64,000 nt of DNA from Hygrophila difformis (lineage: Eukaryota > Streptophyta > Magnoliopsida > Lamiales > Acanthaceae). Positions 23,201-32,783 of this stretch are shown here, in pieces. Made by a program: the position numbers and the translations under genes. Below the pieces are notes generated by a model. The model worked only from the letters and a program-made list of their open reading frames with translations, searched no databases and was not told the DNA's origin. How positions within the stretch are numbered: the stretch's first letter is position 1; each line of letters opens with the position of its first letter. The stretch lies in the NCBI GenBank assembly GCA_030278955.1, contig JAOANR010000014.1, forward strand, positions 14,820,068 through 14,884,067, written 5' to 3'.

Positions 23201-24259
23201 ATGTCTCACATCCTTGAGTATTAATTTGGTACCAAGATTTGTCTCCAAACAAATCTCTCCAATGCCCACAATCTTTGAAACACCATTGTTTCCCATCTTG
23301 ACATTACCAAAATCACCAGAAGAGTACGAATTGAAGAAGTCACCATGAGATGTAACATGGAACGATGCGCCAGAATCAATCACCCAATCAGTGTCCTGAC
23401 ACACTAGACTAACACAACTGTCATCTAAGACAGTAACTGAATCACTGTTGTGGTTAATTGCATTAGTCTCTTTTTCTTCTTTCTTGCCTTCTGCAATTTC
23501 CCTTTTCAAGATCCTGCACTCTTTCTTCATGTGACCCGGCTTGTCGCAGTGATAACATCTAATCTCTTTTCTGTTCTTAGACCTTCCTCTTGGTGTATAA
23601 TGTTTATCACGTCCTTGTGGATTTCTGCTCTTACTTCTTCCCTGTCTCATTGGCTTTTGAGAAACTAGAACATCTGAAGAAGATTCACCTTTTTCTTTTC
23701 TTCTTGCATCTTCATTGAGTAAACTGTCTTTAACCATCTCCATGGTTAGTGTTCCACCTGGTGCTGAAGTGCTCAATGAGACCACTAGTGTTTCCCAACT
23801 ATCCGGTAGAGACCCCAGAAGTAGCAGTGCTTGTAACTCATCCTCAAGATTTAATTTCATCCCAGCCAACTGATTCACCAATCCCACAGAATCACTGGTA
23901 TGCTCTGTCATACTCTTTCCATCCTTGAATTTCAAATTCACAAGTCTTCTAATGAGTAATGCCTTGTTTCTGAAAGTATTTTTCTCATAAAGTGCCTCTA
24001 ACTTTTTCCACAATAAATCTGCTTTGGTTTCCTCTGCAATGTGATGGAATATATTGGGATCTACCCATTGCCTAATGGTAGCAGAAGCTTTCATGTGCAA
24101 CACTCCCCAAGCATCATCACTGACATCATTTGGCTTTTCTTTGCCTAACACCGGCTTAAATAAATCTTTGCAATAAAGCAAATCGAGCATCTTTCTTTTC
24201 CAAATAGCATAATTCCCAGAATTTAATTTTATCATTCCAAAGGAATTTTGCTCATCCAT
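20294..24259 (-). CDS. Tnt1-like gag-pol polyprotein, intact
   Basis: 1321 aa. I start at MDEQNSFGMIKLNSGNY, the conserved Tork-lineage gag start. The open frame extends 56 codons further upstream, but those lie in the primer-binding site and LTR. Domains in order: Copia gag (WKRKMLDLLYC, LLLLGSLPDSWETLV), CCHC knuckle CYHCDKPGHMKKEC (about residue 230), protease WVIDSGASFHVTS (about 290), integrase with LWHKRLGHVSEK, CLDCIAGKAHR, HTDVCFM, ADNGGEYRG and NGVAERMNRTIEE, RT with the LDVKTAFLHGDLEE block and LLYVDDMLIVG (about 1000), and RNase H with SSTEAEYIA and DSQSAIHLSKN. No internal stop or frameshift. It should supply everything needed for its own transposition. Confidence 0.95.
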   Translation of the reverse strand: MDEQNSFGMIKLNSGNYAIWKRKMLDLLYCKDLFKPVLGKEKPNDVSDDAWGVLHMKASATIRQWVDPNIFHHIAEETKADLLWKKLEALYEKNTFRNKALLIRRLVNLKFKDGKSMTEHTSDSVGLVNQLAGMKLNLEDELQALLLLGSLPDSWETLVVSLSTSAPGGTLTMEMVKDSLLNEDARRKEKGESSSDVLVSQKPMRQGRSKSRNPQGRDKHYTPRGRSKNRKEIRCYHCDKPGHMKKECRILKREIAEGKKEEKETNAINHNSDSVTVLDDSCVSLVCQDTDWVIDSGASFHVTSHGDFFNSYSSGDFGNVKMGNNGVSKIVGIGEICLETNLGTKLILKDVRHVPDIRLNLISAGKLDDDGFCNYLGESKWKLTKGSLIVAKGNKVSTLYVMQAKICKGETNVVQKGVSIDLWHKRLGHVSEKSLQTLSRKQFLPNLQGTSLKICLDCIAGKAHRVSFHTYPPHRKSGVLDLIHTDVCFMRDKSLGGAVYFVTFIDDHSRKLWATALKTKDQVFDVFKEFYVRVERETGKKLKALRADNGGEYRGPFESYCRTYGIRLEKTPAKTPQLNGVAERMNRTIEERIRCMLSNAKLPKSFWGEAMRTAVDLINLSPSTALDGDVPNRVWSGKDVSYDYLRVFGCRAFVHVPKDERSKLDDKAKECIFLGYGHEELGYRLWDPVNKKIVRSRDVVFLEDQFGDDVSKDKSPSSFAEIPVRLDPIPSPLIGHDHGGDVQPEVGDDVDEEPTADVDPVGELPQLPVPVEPVLRRSTRERQPSKRYNTNEYVMLTDGNEPESYEEAIGHEAKNEWLKAMQDEMKSLKDNQTYELVKLPEGKKALKNRWVYRLKTSENSSQPRYKARLVVKGFGQKKGVDFEEIFSPVVKMSSIRVVLGLAARLNLEIEQLDVKTAFLHGDLEEEIYMEQPQGFEVKDKKNMVCKLKKSLYGLKQAPRQWYKKFNSFMMGQGYTRTLSDHCVFVKRYSDDDYIILLLYVDDMLIVGHDASKIEKLKRELDKSFAMKDLGSAKQILGMKITHDRKKGKLWLSQERYVETVLERFNMSKAKAVSSPLASHFKLSVKQCPTSKKEKEEMSKVPYASAVGSLMYAMVCTRPDIAHAVGVVSRFLSNPGKEHWAAVKWILRYLRGTSSVCLCFGTNEPILVGYTDSDMAGDVDSRKSTSGFLMTFAGGAVSWQSRLQKCVALSSTEAEYIAITEACKEALWMKKLLEELGLEQEKWIVYSDSQSAIHLSKNSSFHSRSKHIDYRYHWIRDVLEDKQLSLEKIHTSENSADMFTKSLPKEKFEACRRGAGLVEPRK

Positions 24260-24319
24260 TTCAACACACAGATATACTTCCAATCCTTCCACAACCCAAC
24301 TTTCGCTCTGATACCAGTT

Positions 24320-25027
24320 TGTTGGGAAAAATAGTGAATAGTGCGGAACCTGTGGGATCACCAGAAATACCAAAACAATACCAATATCCAAAACAGTATA
24401 TCCCCTGTGTGCCAAATGAATTTCCAACAGATGCGATCAAGCCAACAACACCAAATCAACCAAAGCAACTATAAAGCAGTAAATCGACACCAAGATTTAT
24501 ACGTGGAAAACCCTTCAAAAAGAAGGTAAAAACCACGGGCCAGTCGCCACCATCTCAAATCTCCACTATATCAAATAATGGGTACACCAATGTTTCTCTC
24601 TAGCATATGCCTAGAGGTTCACCAACAATCATCAAGATTTTCACTAATCTTGGCTAATCAAGAATCATCACAGTAGGCAGAGGATTCCCAAAAAGAAATA
24701 TACTTCTAGAATACAATTCTAGGCTAAGAGCAAGAGAGGTGTAAGAGAAAAGGATTTCACCAAAGATATAAACTTTTCTGCCGGAGAGATTGAATGATCG
24801 GTGCTCTCTTCTTCTCCCTTTTCTTCTTTCTCTTTTCCTTCTCTGTTTTCCGTTCTGCTTTCTGTGTTCTTATCTCTATCTCAATAATTGAGACTTGCTG
24901 ACTACTTTACTCGGCTGCACAGGTAAGCGGGTTTTCTTTTTTCTTTTTTTTTTTTAATGTTTTTCTACTGCAACTAGGCCACTAAGGCCTTACTCTTGGT
25001 ATAGCTCATTAATGAGCAGACCTAACA
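24320..25027 (-). repeat. Tnt1-like element 5' LTR
   Basis: 708 bp. The primer-binding site lies three bases inside its inner edge. Confidence 0.93.
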
Positions 25028-25032
25028 GGAAG

Positions 25033-25446
25033 TAACTCGACAACTCAAATTAAATTGATGTATATGGATGCATGATGTACACAAGACTTGATGATCCGCG
25101 ACACAAGGTAGGTCAAGATAGTTTGAAAATGATGTCAATAAATTTCTGATGCATATGGAATGGAATGACGAAGGAAGGTTTTCTAGACAACACAAATCTT
25201 CTGACACGATAAAAATGATCGTATCTAACACAAAATTTTATGATATCACAAAATAAGGTTTTCTTCCCAATCGATTTTTGGGTTTTGGGGTTTTTATTCT
25301 TAACCAAATCGATTTTTTTAAGCTTCCTTGAAACCCAAAAGTAACCTCTAAGGTGTGTGCGAATTTAGTGGAAAGACTCCTCTCAAATTGGGGTGGAAGT
25401 AAAAAGGCTTGATGGATGGCACCCCACGTGTCATATGTATAGTAGG
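25033..25446. other. Intergenic stretch
   Basis: No coding or repeat structure recognised. Confidence 0.4.
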
Positions 25447-25454
25447 AGTATTTA

Positions 25455-25744
25455 CAGGCCCGTGCCTATTTGGAGGCAGAAGAGACAATGGTCTCAGGCC
25501 CACTAATTTTAGGGGCCCATTTTTTTAAAAAAAATTTAGTATATATATATATATCATAGTCATAACGTGTTTTACATACAGCTTTAATTTAGCCTTAATT
25601 TAGGGCCGGAGACAGATTTTTTAGCCTACTAATCGTGTTTTTTGTTATATGAATATTTGTTTATATTATAAGTAGTGTTGTCGTAAAATTGAGGTCCCTT
25701 CTAAAAAATCGACTCAGGCCCAAAAATTGTTAGGATCGGCCCTG
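25455..25744. mobile_element. hAT-type MITE, 290 bp
   Basis: Ends CAGGCCCGTGCC and, reverse-complemented, CAGGGCCGATCC. A perfect 8-bp target duplication AGTATTTA lies on both sides (25447-25454, 25745-25752). The interior is AT-rich with GGCCCA-type blocks near both ends. An 8-bp duplication and CAGGG-type ends fit the hAT superfamily. Confidence 0.85.
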
Positions 25745-25852
25745 AGTATTTAATATGCTGATTAGTGATTACACACTAATCTTCCCTAAATCATTTTAGG
25801 TTTCTGATGAAACTGTCATGAAATTGCACGTACAATCTTTAGTGGGCGTTTG

Positions 25853-26036
25853 TATAAGTGATATGAAACTATTTATTTAATTATTTCATTTTCAAAACGC
25901 AAATAATCAGGTTTGTAACACCAATTTTGAGCGGTTAACCTGATTATTTGCGTTTTTAATAATAAATAATCTATTTTCTTATAGCTTATTCATATTTTAC
26001 CTTAATTAGATTTCCGACAAACATACAAACCCTTAT
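25853..26036. repeat. Foldback element with perfect 20-bp arms
   Basis: AAAACGCAAATAATCAGGTT (25894-25913) is matched exactly by its reverse complement at 25937-25956, with a 23-nt loop. Looser outer arms (GGGCGTTTGTAT and, reverse-complemented, AAGGGTTTGTATG) suggest a MITE, perhaps PIF/Harbinger-like with TTA at the edges. Confidence 0.6.
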
Positions 26037-26491
26037 TAGTAGACAGTAATTATGCTATATAATATAAGGTTCCCTAAGAAATGAAGTACAATATATTGTT
26101 ACGTTGTAGTCATTTTTCGTGAAAAGAATTAAATTAAATTTCTTCGTTATTATCTTTTTCATGTCATTTCAAATACAGAACTTTAATTTCATGCATATTA
26201 AGATGGATTGGTAATATCTAGCTATATATTCAGATGTGACAAACAAATATTAATGGTTCAAGAAAAACAATTAAATTAAACTAAATAAGAGAACCCCACA
26301 AAGGCCCATCACAATTTTTTTTTTTTTGTCTAGGAATCTAATATGAGCAAAAAGATTTAAACCCTGTTTGACAGAATAAGAAGTGAACCAATAATAGTTG
26401 AGTGGATAAAATAAAAATAAATACAAATAATTTTATTACAAACCTTCATATTCAGTAAGTGATAGAAAATAAAATCTCTTAGTAATAAAGA
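26037..26491. other. AT-rich intergenic stretch
   Basis: Nothing recognised beyond poly-T (near 26315). Confidence 0.4.
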
Positions 26492-26499
26492 GGTAGGAC

Positions 26500-27832
26500 T
26501 AGGGAAATTCGACTCGAATTGGCTTGACTCGAGTTCGAGTTCGACTTAAATAATTTACAAACCAAGCCGAACACCTTTGAGTTCGGTTCGAAAAGCTCGC
26601 GAACATGATCGTGTTCTATTAACTTACAATATAAGTCTCATATTCTATATGTCATTTGAAATGTACTATACTAGTACTGTATTTATTTAGACTTTAAAAT
26701 AAATAAAGTAAATAAAGAGTCTATCACTACATTTTCCATAGGCTTACCTAGGGGTGAAAACGAGCCGAGCCGAGCTCGAGCCTGGGTGGGCTCGGCTCGG
26801 CTCGATGAAGTATAAGTTCGGCTCGGCTCGAGCTCGAAGCTCGACGAGCTTCAGAAATTGAGCTCGGCTCGAGCTCGACACAAAATAGTGAAACTCGAGC
26901 TCGGCTCGATGAGCCTAAAAAGCTCGAAATAAATTTCTCTCTCTTTTTTTTTTTTTGGTTGAATGAAATTGTTGAATAATGAGTCTAGTTGTTGCTCTAC
27001 CTGGAATTTTCAGCATCTCAAATAACTTACCAATCCTTCCGGTTCTCTTCGAGTCTCCAGTTTGCAGCTGGTAGGACACGACAAGGCAAAGAGATTTCTT
27101 GCATGACATGATAAAACTTGAAGGATGGATTTTTTTAGAAATATATTAAAATACTTCTGGATTTAAGAAAGAAAATACTCCTTGACTTCTTCTACTATAT
27201 TTTAATATATAAGAATATATATATATATATATATAATATTATATATTCGAGCCTATTATCGAGCTTTCGAGCCGAGTATTGCTTAGCTCGGCTTGAGCTC
27301 GTTCATATTCCGAGCCGATCTCGAATTCGAGTCGAGCCTTTTCGAGTCGAGCTTTGGTCGAGCTTTGATCGAGTCGGGTCCGAATATTTTACGAGCCTAT
27401 CAGTCTCATTTACACCCCTAGGCTTACCATATGCAATTAATGTATCTCTTTTTAAGGGGCTATGAAATGCAGGTTCGAAGACATATACTTATTTATTAGT
27501 AAATATATTTATTTATATATATATTTATTTATTAGAAAATATAAAAGTTATAGAAAATATTACTCCGGATCAAACATGACATCTTTATAGGACAGATGGA
27601 ATAATTTTTAAATTATAATTATTTAAATATGTAGATTAAATAAAATATAATTAAATATATGAAATATAATTTTGTTTAAAAATTATGTGAGAATAAAAAT
27701 GATGATGTTCGAGCTCGGCTTGATTTGATCAAAGCTCGATTTGAAGTAGTTCGATCAAAGCTCGGTTCAAATTCTTATGAGCTCAAGCCGAACTTACTAC
27801 TATTCGATCTCGGCTCGTCTCGTTAACACCTA
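26500..27832. mobile_element. hAT-type MITE, outer member of a nested pair
   Basis: A perfect 8-bp target duplication GGTAGGAC flanks it (26492-26499, 27833-27840). Ends are TAGGGAAATTCGACTCG and, reverse-complemented, TAGGTGTTAACGAGACG. Sub-terminal parts are packed with CTCGAGTTCG/AGCTCGGCTTG repeats. The element is split by the inner one at 26749-27420; without it the unit would be about 650 bp. Confidence 0.8.
26749..27420. mobile_element. hAT-type MITE nested inside the outer one
   Basis: A perfect 8-bp target duplication GGCTTACC flanks it (26741-26748, 27421-27428). Ends are TAGGGGTGAAAACGAG and, reverse-complemented, TAGGGGTGTAAATGAG. Both ends carry dense GAGCTCGGCTCGAG repeats. A minus-strand ORF in its middle (26915-27109, 64 aa) is not recognised and could be chance or a captured exon. 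Confidence 0.88.
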
Positions 27833-27840
27833 GGTAGGAC

Positions 27841-28144
27841 AACAAATTTTATGGTAGGGGTACGGTACACATAGGACAACTAAGAGGGCACTAATATATT
27901 AATAAAGAGGTAATAAAATTTTGTGATGGGAGAATTTGTAATTCTTTGCCATTGGATTATTGAATTAACAATAATTAAAGTTATGACCGACTTGGCGCTT
28001 ATTCACTACTTACATAGGGAAGATGTTACTAGGATAATTCAATATTTGCTGAAATATTAAATTCTTATTTTTATATACTGAATGTACACTAACAATTGCT
28101 GAATATATATTTTTAGTATGTTTAACTGGGCACCTTTGGAAGGC
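27841..28144. other. AT-rich intergenic stretch
   Basis: No structure recognised. Confidence 0.4.
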
Positions 28145-28152
28145 AGGGAGTG

Positions 28153-28831
28153 TAGGGGTGAAAGTGGGGCGGATAATATCCGCCTGATCCGACTCCGTAT
28201 TCGATTATATTTGAATCCGAATTCGAATTTTTATATCCGGCGGATACGGGACAGGATATGGGATTATAAATATCCGCCCGTATCCGAAAAATCCGAATAT
28301 AATGCAGATATTATCCGTATTTTCTATCCGAATATCCGAAAATTTATATGTATTTATATATGTATAATATAATATATTATATTAACTATAAAATAAATAA
28401 GTAATACTATATGTATAAATATAGTCAAAAGCTTGAAAGCCATATGTAATTTATTAAATCAAATCATATCAATCAACTCGACTACATCATTAGGTTCTTT
28501 GCATCAAAACTGTAGTATATAACATCTTGTAGTGATGTTATTTACATGTTTTGAACGAAATAACTAATGATCTTGGAAAATTTAAAAATTTAGTTTAGCT
28601 TACATAGTAGTATATTCTGATTTCACTTAAAAAATTATAAAAAAATTTAATTTTAGTGATTATAAGATTATTCGAGTTAAAATCCGAATCCGTCTCGTAT
28701 CCGTTTTTCGAAATATTCGAATTCGTATTTGTATCCGGCCTATTCGTATCCGATTCCATATTCGACAAAAAAATATGGGATATGATACGGGATGAGTACT
28801 ATCCGCCCGTATCTGTCTCGTTTTCACCCTA
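28153..28831. mobile_element. hAT-type MITE with ATCCG sub-terminal repeats
   Basis: A perfect 8-bp target duplication AGGGAGTG flanks it (28145-28152, 28832-28839). Ends are TAGGGGTGAAAGTGGG and, reverse-complemented, TAGGGTGAAAACGAGAC. Both ends are packed with TATCCG/CGGATA and ATTCGAAT motifs. The middle is AT-rich without coding signal. Confidence 0.87.
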
Positions 28832-28839
28832 AGGGAGTG

Positions 28840-29155
28840 TGACAACGTACACACAATATATTGGATTACTCCATAGTGTTAGTTTAATTCTAACACTTCA
28901 ACAAAATACTGAATTTGTTATTCGACAAATACTGAATTTCTTCATTCAACATAGTAATTGGTCCCTTTACATAGACTCTGCATTATGCAACAATTATCTA
29001 ATTGTATTTATACTTGTAGCTTTGTTAGAGTAACTAAATTATTAACGCAATTAAACGCTAGCTTTTACAAATTATTCAGAAGTTATTACAATTTAAAGTG
29101 TTGAATAATTTACCAAGTAGGAAAAGAATGTACATATTGAAAGAGACTTTAAGTT
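28840..29155. other. AT-rich intergenic stretch
   Basis: No structure recognised. Confidence 0.4.
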
Positions 29156-29175
29156 CCATTTGGATGGATAGATTT

Positions 29176-29343
29176 TATTTATTTATTTATTTATTTTTTG
29201 GCTAAACAGTCTATACGGGCTAGGAAAGGGTGGTGGACCCATGTCATACAAATTACAAAGGGATAAAATGGGAGGTATAGGGGTCATGTATGGATTCGAA
29301 CCCCGGAGTTAGGAGACTTGAACATTATGGTAAGTCCCTATCC
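29176..29343 (-). mobile_element. tRNA-derived SINE, first of a pair
   Basis: Read on the minus strand it has a B-box-like GGTTCGAATCC and ends in an A-rich (TAAA)n tail. A 20-bp target duplication with one mismatch flanks it: CCATTTGGATGGATAGATTT (29156-29175) and CCATTTGGATGAATAGATTT (29344-29363). Confidence 0.82.
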
Positions 29344-29361
29344 CCATTTGGATGAATAGAT

Positions 29362-29527
29362 TTTTTTTTGGAGGAGCCATTGAAGGCCTGGAAAGGGGTG
29401 GTGGGAACCCATGCCACACAATTACAAAGGGGAATTAAAGGGAGGGATAGGGGGCCGGTGGGAATTGAACCTCTAACCTTCCGTTGGAAGTCAAGAGACT
29501 TAACCGCTTGGGCTAGGTCCTCATCCC
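29362..29527 (-). mobile_element. tRNA-derived SINE, second of a pair
   Basis: On the minus strand an A-box TAGCCCAAGCGGTTAAG and B-box GGTTCAATTCC lie about 35 bp apart, followed by a body and an A-tail (plus-strand T run at 29361-29369). It is closely related to the SINE in the CAX intron and abuts the target duplication of the first SINE. Confidence 0.82.
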
Positions 29528-30200
29528 TTCCGTTGAAAAGGCATTTAAAAATTATAATAATAAATCCCTTCCGTTGATTGGATTAATTGAGGAATTTAGG
29601 TGTAGACTTCAAATCTCCTTCCCTAATTTTATACTCCTACTTCCTTAATTTAAGTTGGATTTTTATGAGGGATTTCAAATAAATATTTTCGTTAGATATG
29701 TCTTTCAATTATTGGAATTCAAATCTATACGTATCTAGTTTTACCCCTATTTAATCAAGTTAAAAAGCTTTTCTAGAGAGCCTTTTACTATAATATAAAG
29801 GCTTTTCTAGAGAGCCTTTCACTATAAACTAGTATATTTTATCTCAAAGTTTTTTGTTTTTCTCTTTATCTAATAGTATCTCAAAACAAAAGAAGATAAT
29901 AATTTAGAGAGATAGAGCAATAATTCATATATCTTGATCATTATTGTTATTACCATGGATGGGAACGGGTCATCAATCCAGATCCAGAACCATTTTGTTG
30001 CCATCCCTAAAAATACTAGTAATTGCTGGTAGAATTTGATTCATTTGGACCTTGACCTGGGTCATGACTCTAGTAGAAGCTAATCCTTAAAATCGACCTA
30101 TTGTCATTCTATTTTTTTTTTTTAAATTTATCTAATTCTATAGTTTTAGAATAATAAATTTTATAATTTTCCCTCGTATATAATTTGAATTATTAATAAT

Positions 30201-30234
<34 letters not shown>

Positions 30235-31202
30235 GATGAATAGTAGGGTATTCCCATACCTCATTGGACCCAAGACTAATCATTCGAGAATCGGATGGGC
30301 ATTGAAGGGTTGCGTTGCCTCTATCAAAGCAGAATTCTGTATACACAAAAGCTCGAACTCGATATATATATATATATATATATATATTGAATAGCGTGGG
30401 AAATTAAAAAAAAAAAGATTATTAGAGAACGGATGCAATATTTTTGTCAATCGGTAATTACGGTGGGGGTGGGGAGGCTGCATATACTATATAGATTGTA
30501 CAACAAATTAAAGAGTGATTAAATGAGAATTATTATTGAAGAGAGTTGGACCAAAAATTAGGAAGCTTCCGCGAAGCTGCCTATTTCCTTCAACTTATCT
30601 TGGAATTAATAATATTCTCAAAAAATTAAATACCCCACTCTCCTATATGCATGCCTATATATATGATTATTTATTCACTTACATCCAAACACCTGGTCTA
30701 CACTCTACTCATCACTACTTGTATCCAATTCTGCAACTGTTTATTTTTGCCTGCCTAGTTGTTTAATCCACGTATTTAGTTGTTTGATAATTGATCATTG
30801 TAATTAAGGGCAATTAGCATGCTAATGAGCCCAACTTATAGCTAGGACTCCCTTTGTAATAGTTGGACATCTTTGTTTGAATGTTTGACTTGAGAGTGTT
30901 CCTACTCTTTCCTTCAAAGATTATTATTGCCGAGAGCATCAAGCTTTCACTCGTGTGTTTTAGACCGGTAAGTTAGGCTGAACTCCCTCTTGAATGTCTC
31001 AATAAAGTTATTCATTGTATTAATCTTGAATAAGAATTGGGAAATGAGATGGGCCAAATACTTGATATTTGGATTCTTTCGAGCTTTCAATCCGCCATTA
31101 TTATTGGTACTTGAGTTATCTTTTCACCTTTAATGTTCATTCTCCCTCCTAAATTCCTCGCGCATTATTGTATCCAATACTTGATCCAAGCTCTAAAAAG
31201 TA
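29528..31202. other. AT-rich intergenic stretch
   Basis: No gene was seen. A 30-bp sequence, AAAGCTTTTCTAGAGAGCCT and its continuation, is repeated in tandem (29763-29792 and 29797-29827). TA microsatellites lie near 30205-30230 and 30362-30387. Short ORFs on both strands have no recognisable motif. Confidence 0.5.
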
Positions 31203-31462
31203 CTCCATCCGTCCCGCCTAACATGTCTTGTTTGACTTTTTGACACTCTTCATTGTTCGACTTTGGCTCAATTATATTGTATGTATATATCTAGCAAAAA
31301 ATAATCGAGTTGGGTCTTGTTAGAATTATATGATCACGTAGTTTTAGAATATATATTTTACATAATTTTTCATTATGCATATTTTGAGATATTAACGATT
31401 GAAAAAGTGCATTGGATTGTGTGCAGAAGTAAAACAAGACAAGTTAAATGGGACAGAGGGAG
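31203..31462. mobile_element. Stowaway-type MITE, copy 1
   Basis: Left end CTCCATCCGTCCCGCC; the right end, reverse-complemented, is CTCCCTCTGTCCCATT. TA flanks both sides. The interior matches the element at 31614-31879 over much of its length (for example TAATCGAGTTGGGTCTTGTT). Confidence 0.82.
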
Positions 31463-31613
31463 TACTAGTTTCTTACACCGCGAAATTTTATAAGACTGAG
31501 GGGTTAGTTAAGGGAAGGAATAGGGGATGGAGATTCAACGACCCAGTTTTTTGTTACGTATGATCAAAGTCTTGTCCATTGTTATCACTTATTCAATAAA
31601 GCATAAATTGTTA

Positions 31614-31879
31614 CTCTTTCCGTCACAACCAACTTGTTTTGTTTGACTTTTTTGCACTGTTAATTGTTTAACTTTGACTCAATGTTATTGCAAGTATATA
31701 TTTGAAAATAAAATAATCGAGTTAGGTCTTGTTAGAATTGTATGATCATGTACTTTTAGAATATACATTTTATATAATTTTTTTGTTATACAAATTTTAA
31801 GATATTAACCGTTGGAAAAGTAAGTGTATTGGATTGAGTGTAGAAGTCAAACATGACAAGTTAAGTGGGACCGATGAAG
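31614..31879. mobile_element. Stowaway-type MITE, copy 2
   Basis: Left end CTCTTTCCGTCACAACCAAC; the right end, reverse-complemented, is CTTCATCGGTCCCACTTAAC. TA flanks both sides. Same family and orientation as the element 150 bp to the left. Confidence 0.78.
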
Positions 31880-31881
31880 TA

Positions 31882-32260
31882 ATTAAAACTCACTTATCCC
31901 TTGATATTTGTCCTATCAAATATTAGAAATCAGGCATCAAACATCAAACATGGTCACCTCTTATCGCTAAGAAGTGGATCGAAATAATTGATAAGAGATA
32001 AAAACCTCTCACCCCATCAAATGAGACCTTAATTTTTCTCATCTTAGAGTGGAACTTTAATAAATCCCAACCATATTCTCTTATATATACTCTTAGATAG
32101 GTTTGTACTCGTTTTGTTTTTGGCCATTTATTAAATGCCATAAAATATAAATGTGCAGTTGATTGCTTATATTATTACACCAATAATAGTATAAGCAACA
32201 TAATTGTGATGAGCTTGTGGCATAGTTCTAACATGTCCCTAAAATATCAGGAGTTGGAAT
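31882..32260. other. AT-rich intergenic stretch
   Basis: No coding or repeat structure recognised. Confidence 0.4.
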
Positions 32261-32265
32261 ATATA

Positions 32266-32783
32266 TGTTAGTTGTTGCCTACCAAAATGAGGTTGGTGTT
32301 GATTTGTTCATATGCCTAGTACTATTCAAAATGCGACTGTGGACTACTATGCATATTATGGCTTTGGACTACTATGCATATTGCGGCTGTGGACTACTAT
32401 GCATATTGCGGCTGTGGACTATGCATATTGCGGCTAGAAAAGCCTATAAATAGAGGCAAAAATATTTCATTTCTAACACCCAGGTCATTTCATCTCATAG
32501 CACTCTTAAAGAGAGCAATAAACACCAAATGCTAGTGTAGGCTCTTCTTTAGTGAGTAACTTTTATAAGTCTCTTGTCGAGTGGGTTTTGTGCCAGGAAA
32601 TTGTTTCCAAAACCCTTTGTATTATTTCTTCCCTCATAGTGAAATAGTAATTCGGTGGGGCCCGGAGGACGTCGGCAAATTTGTGCCGAACCTCGTTAAA
32701 TCTTGGTGTTCTCTTTATTTTTTAATTAATAGCTCTATTATTCGGGTATAATTTTGATAGAAACTAACCCGATTTCCACAACA
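32266..32783 (+). mobile_element. Solo LTR of a Copia-like element
   Basis: A 518-bp sequence begins TGTTAGTTGTTGCC and ends TTTCCACAACA. A perfect 5-bp duplication ATATA flanks it (32261-32265, 32784-32788). It has LTR anatomy: a TATA box (TATAAATA at 32445-32452), then an R-U5-like part with GGTGGGGCCCGGAGGACGTC and CCGAACCTCGTTAAAT, wording common in Copia LTRs. No internal region follows, so this is the product of LTR-LTR recombination. Confidence 0.82.
32340..32436 (+). repeat. 25-bp tandem repeat in the solo-LTR U3
   Basis: About 3.9 units of TGGACTACTATGCATATTGC plus GGCTG, ending about 9 bp before the TATA box. The first unit varies at two or three bases and the last lacks three. Confidence 0.88.

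Larger units (their letters stand above)
19574..25027 (-). mobile_element. Tork/Tnt1-like Ty1/Copia retrotransposon, full length
   Basis: LTRs of 704 bp (19574-20277) and 708 bp (24320-25027) start TGTTGGGAAAAATAG and end CCTAACA. A perfect 5-bp target duplication GGAAG flanks the element (19569-19573, 25028-25032). Next to the right LTR, on the minus strand, is TGGTATCAGAGC (primer-binding site). Next to the left LTR is the purine run GACGGGGGAGAATTG. The LTRs differ by about five substitutions plus poly-T length changes. The internal region is one open gag-pol frame, so the copy may be autonomous. Confidence 0.95.

Noticed and set aside
24260..24427. 56-codon upstream extension of the Tnt1-like gag-pol frame
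   Set aside because: It runs through the primer-binding site into the LTR and has no conserved gag sequence. The conserved start is MDEQNSFG at 24259.
29430..29527. Possible functional tRNA gene (A and B boxes present)
   Set aside because: No cloverleaf can be completed, and the sequence continues into a SINE body with an A-tail.
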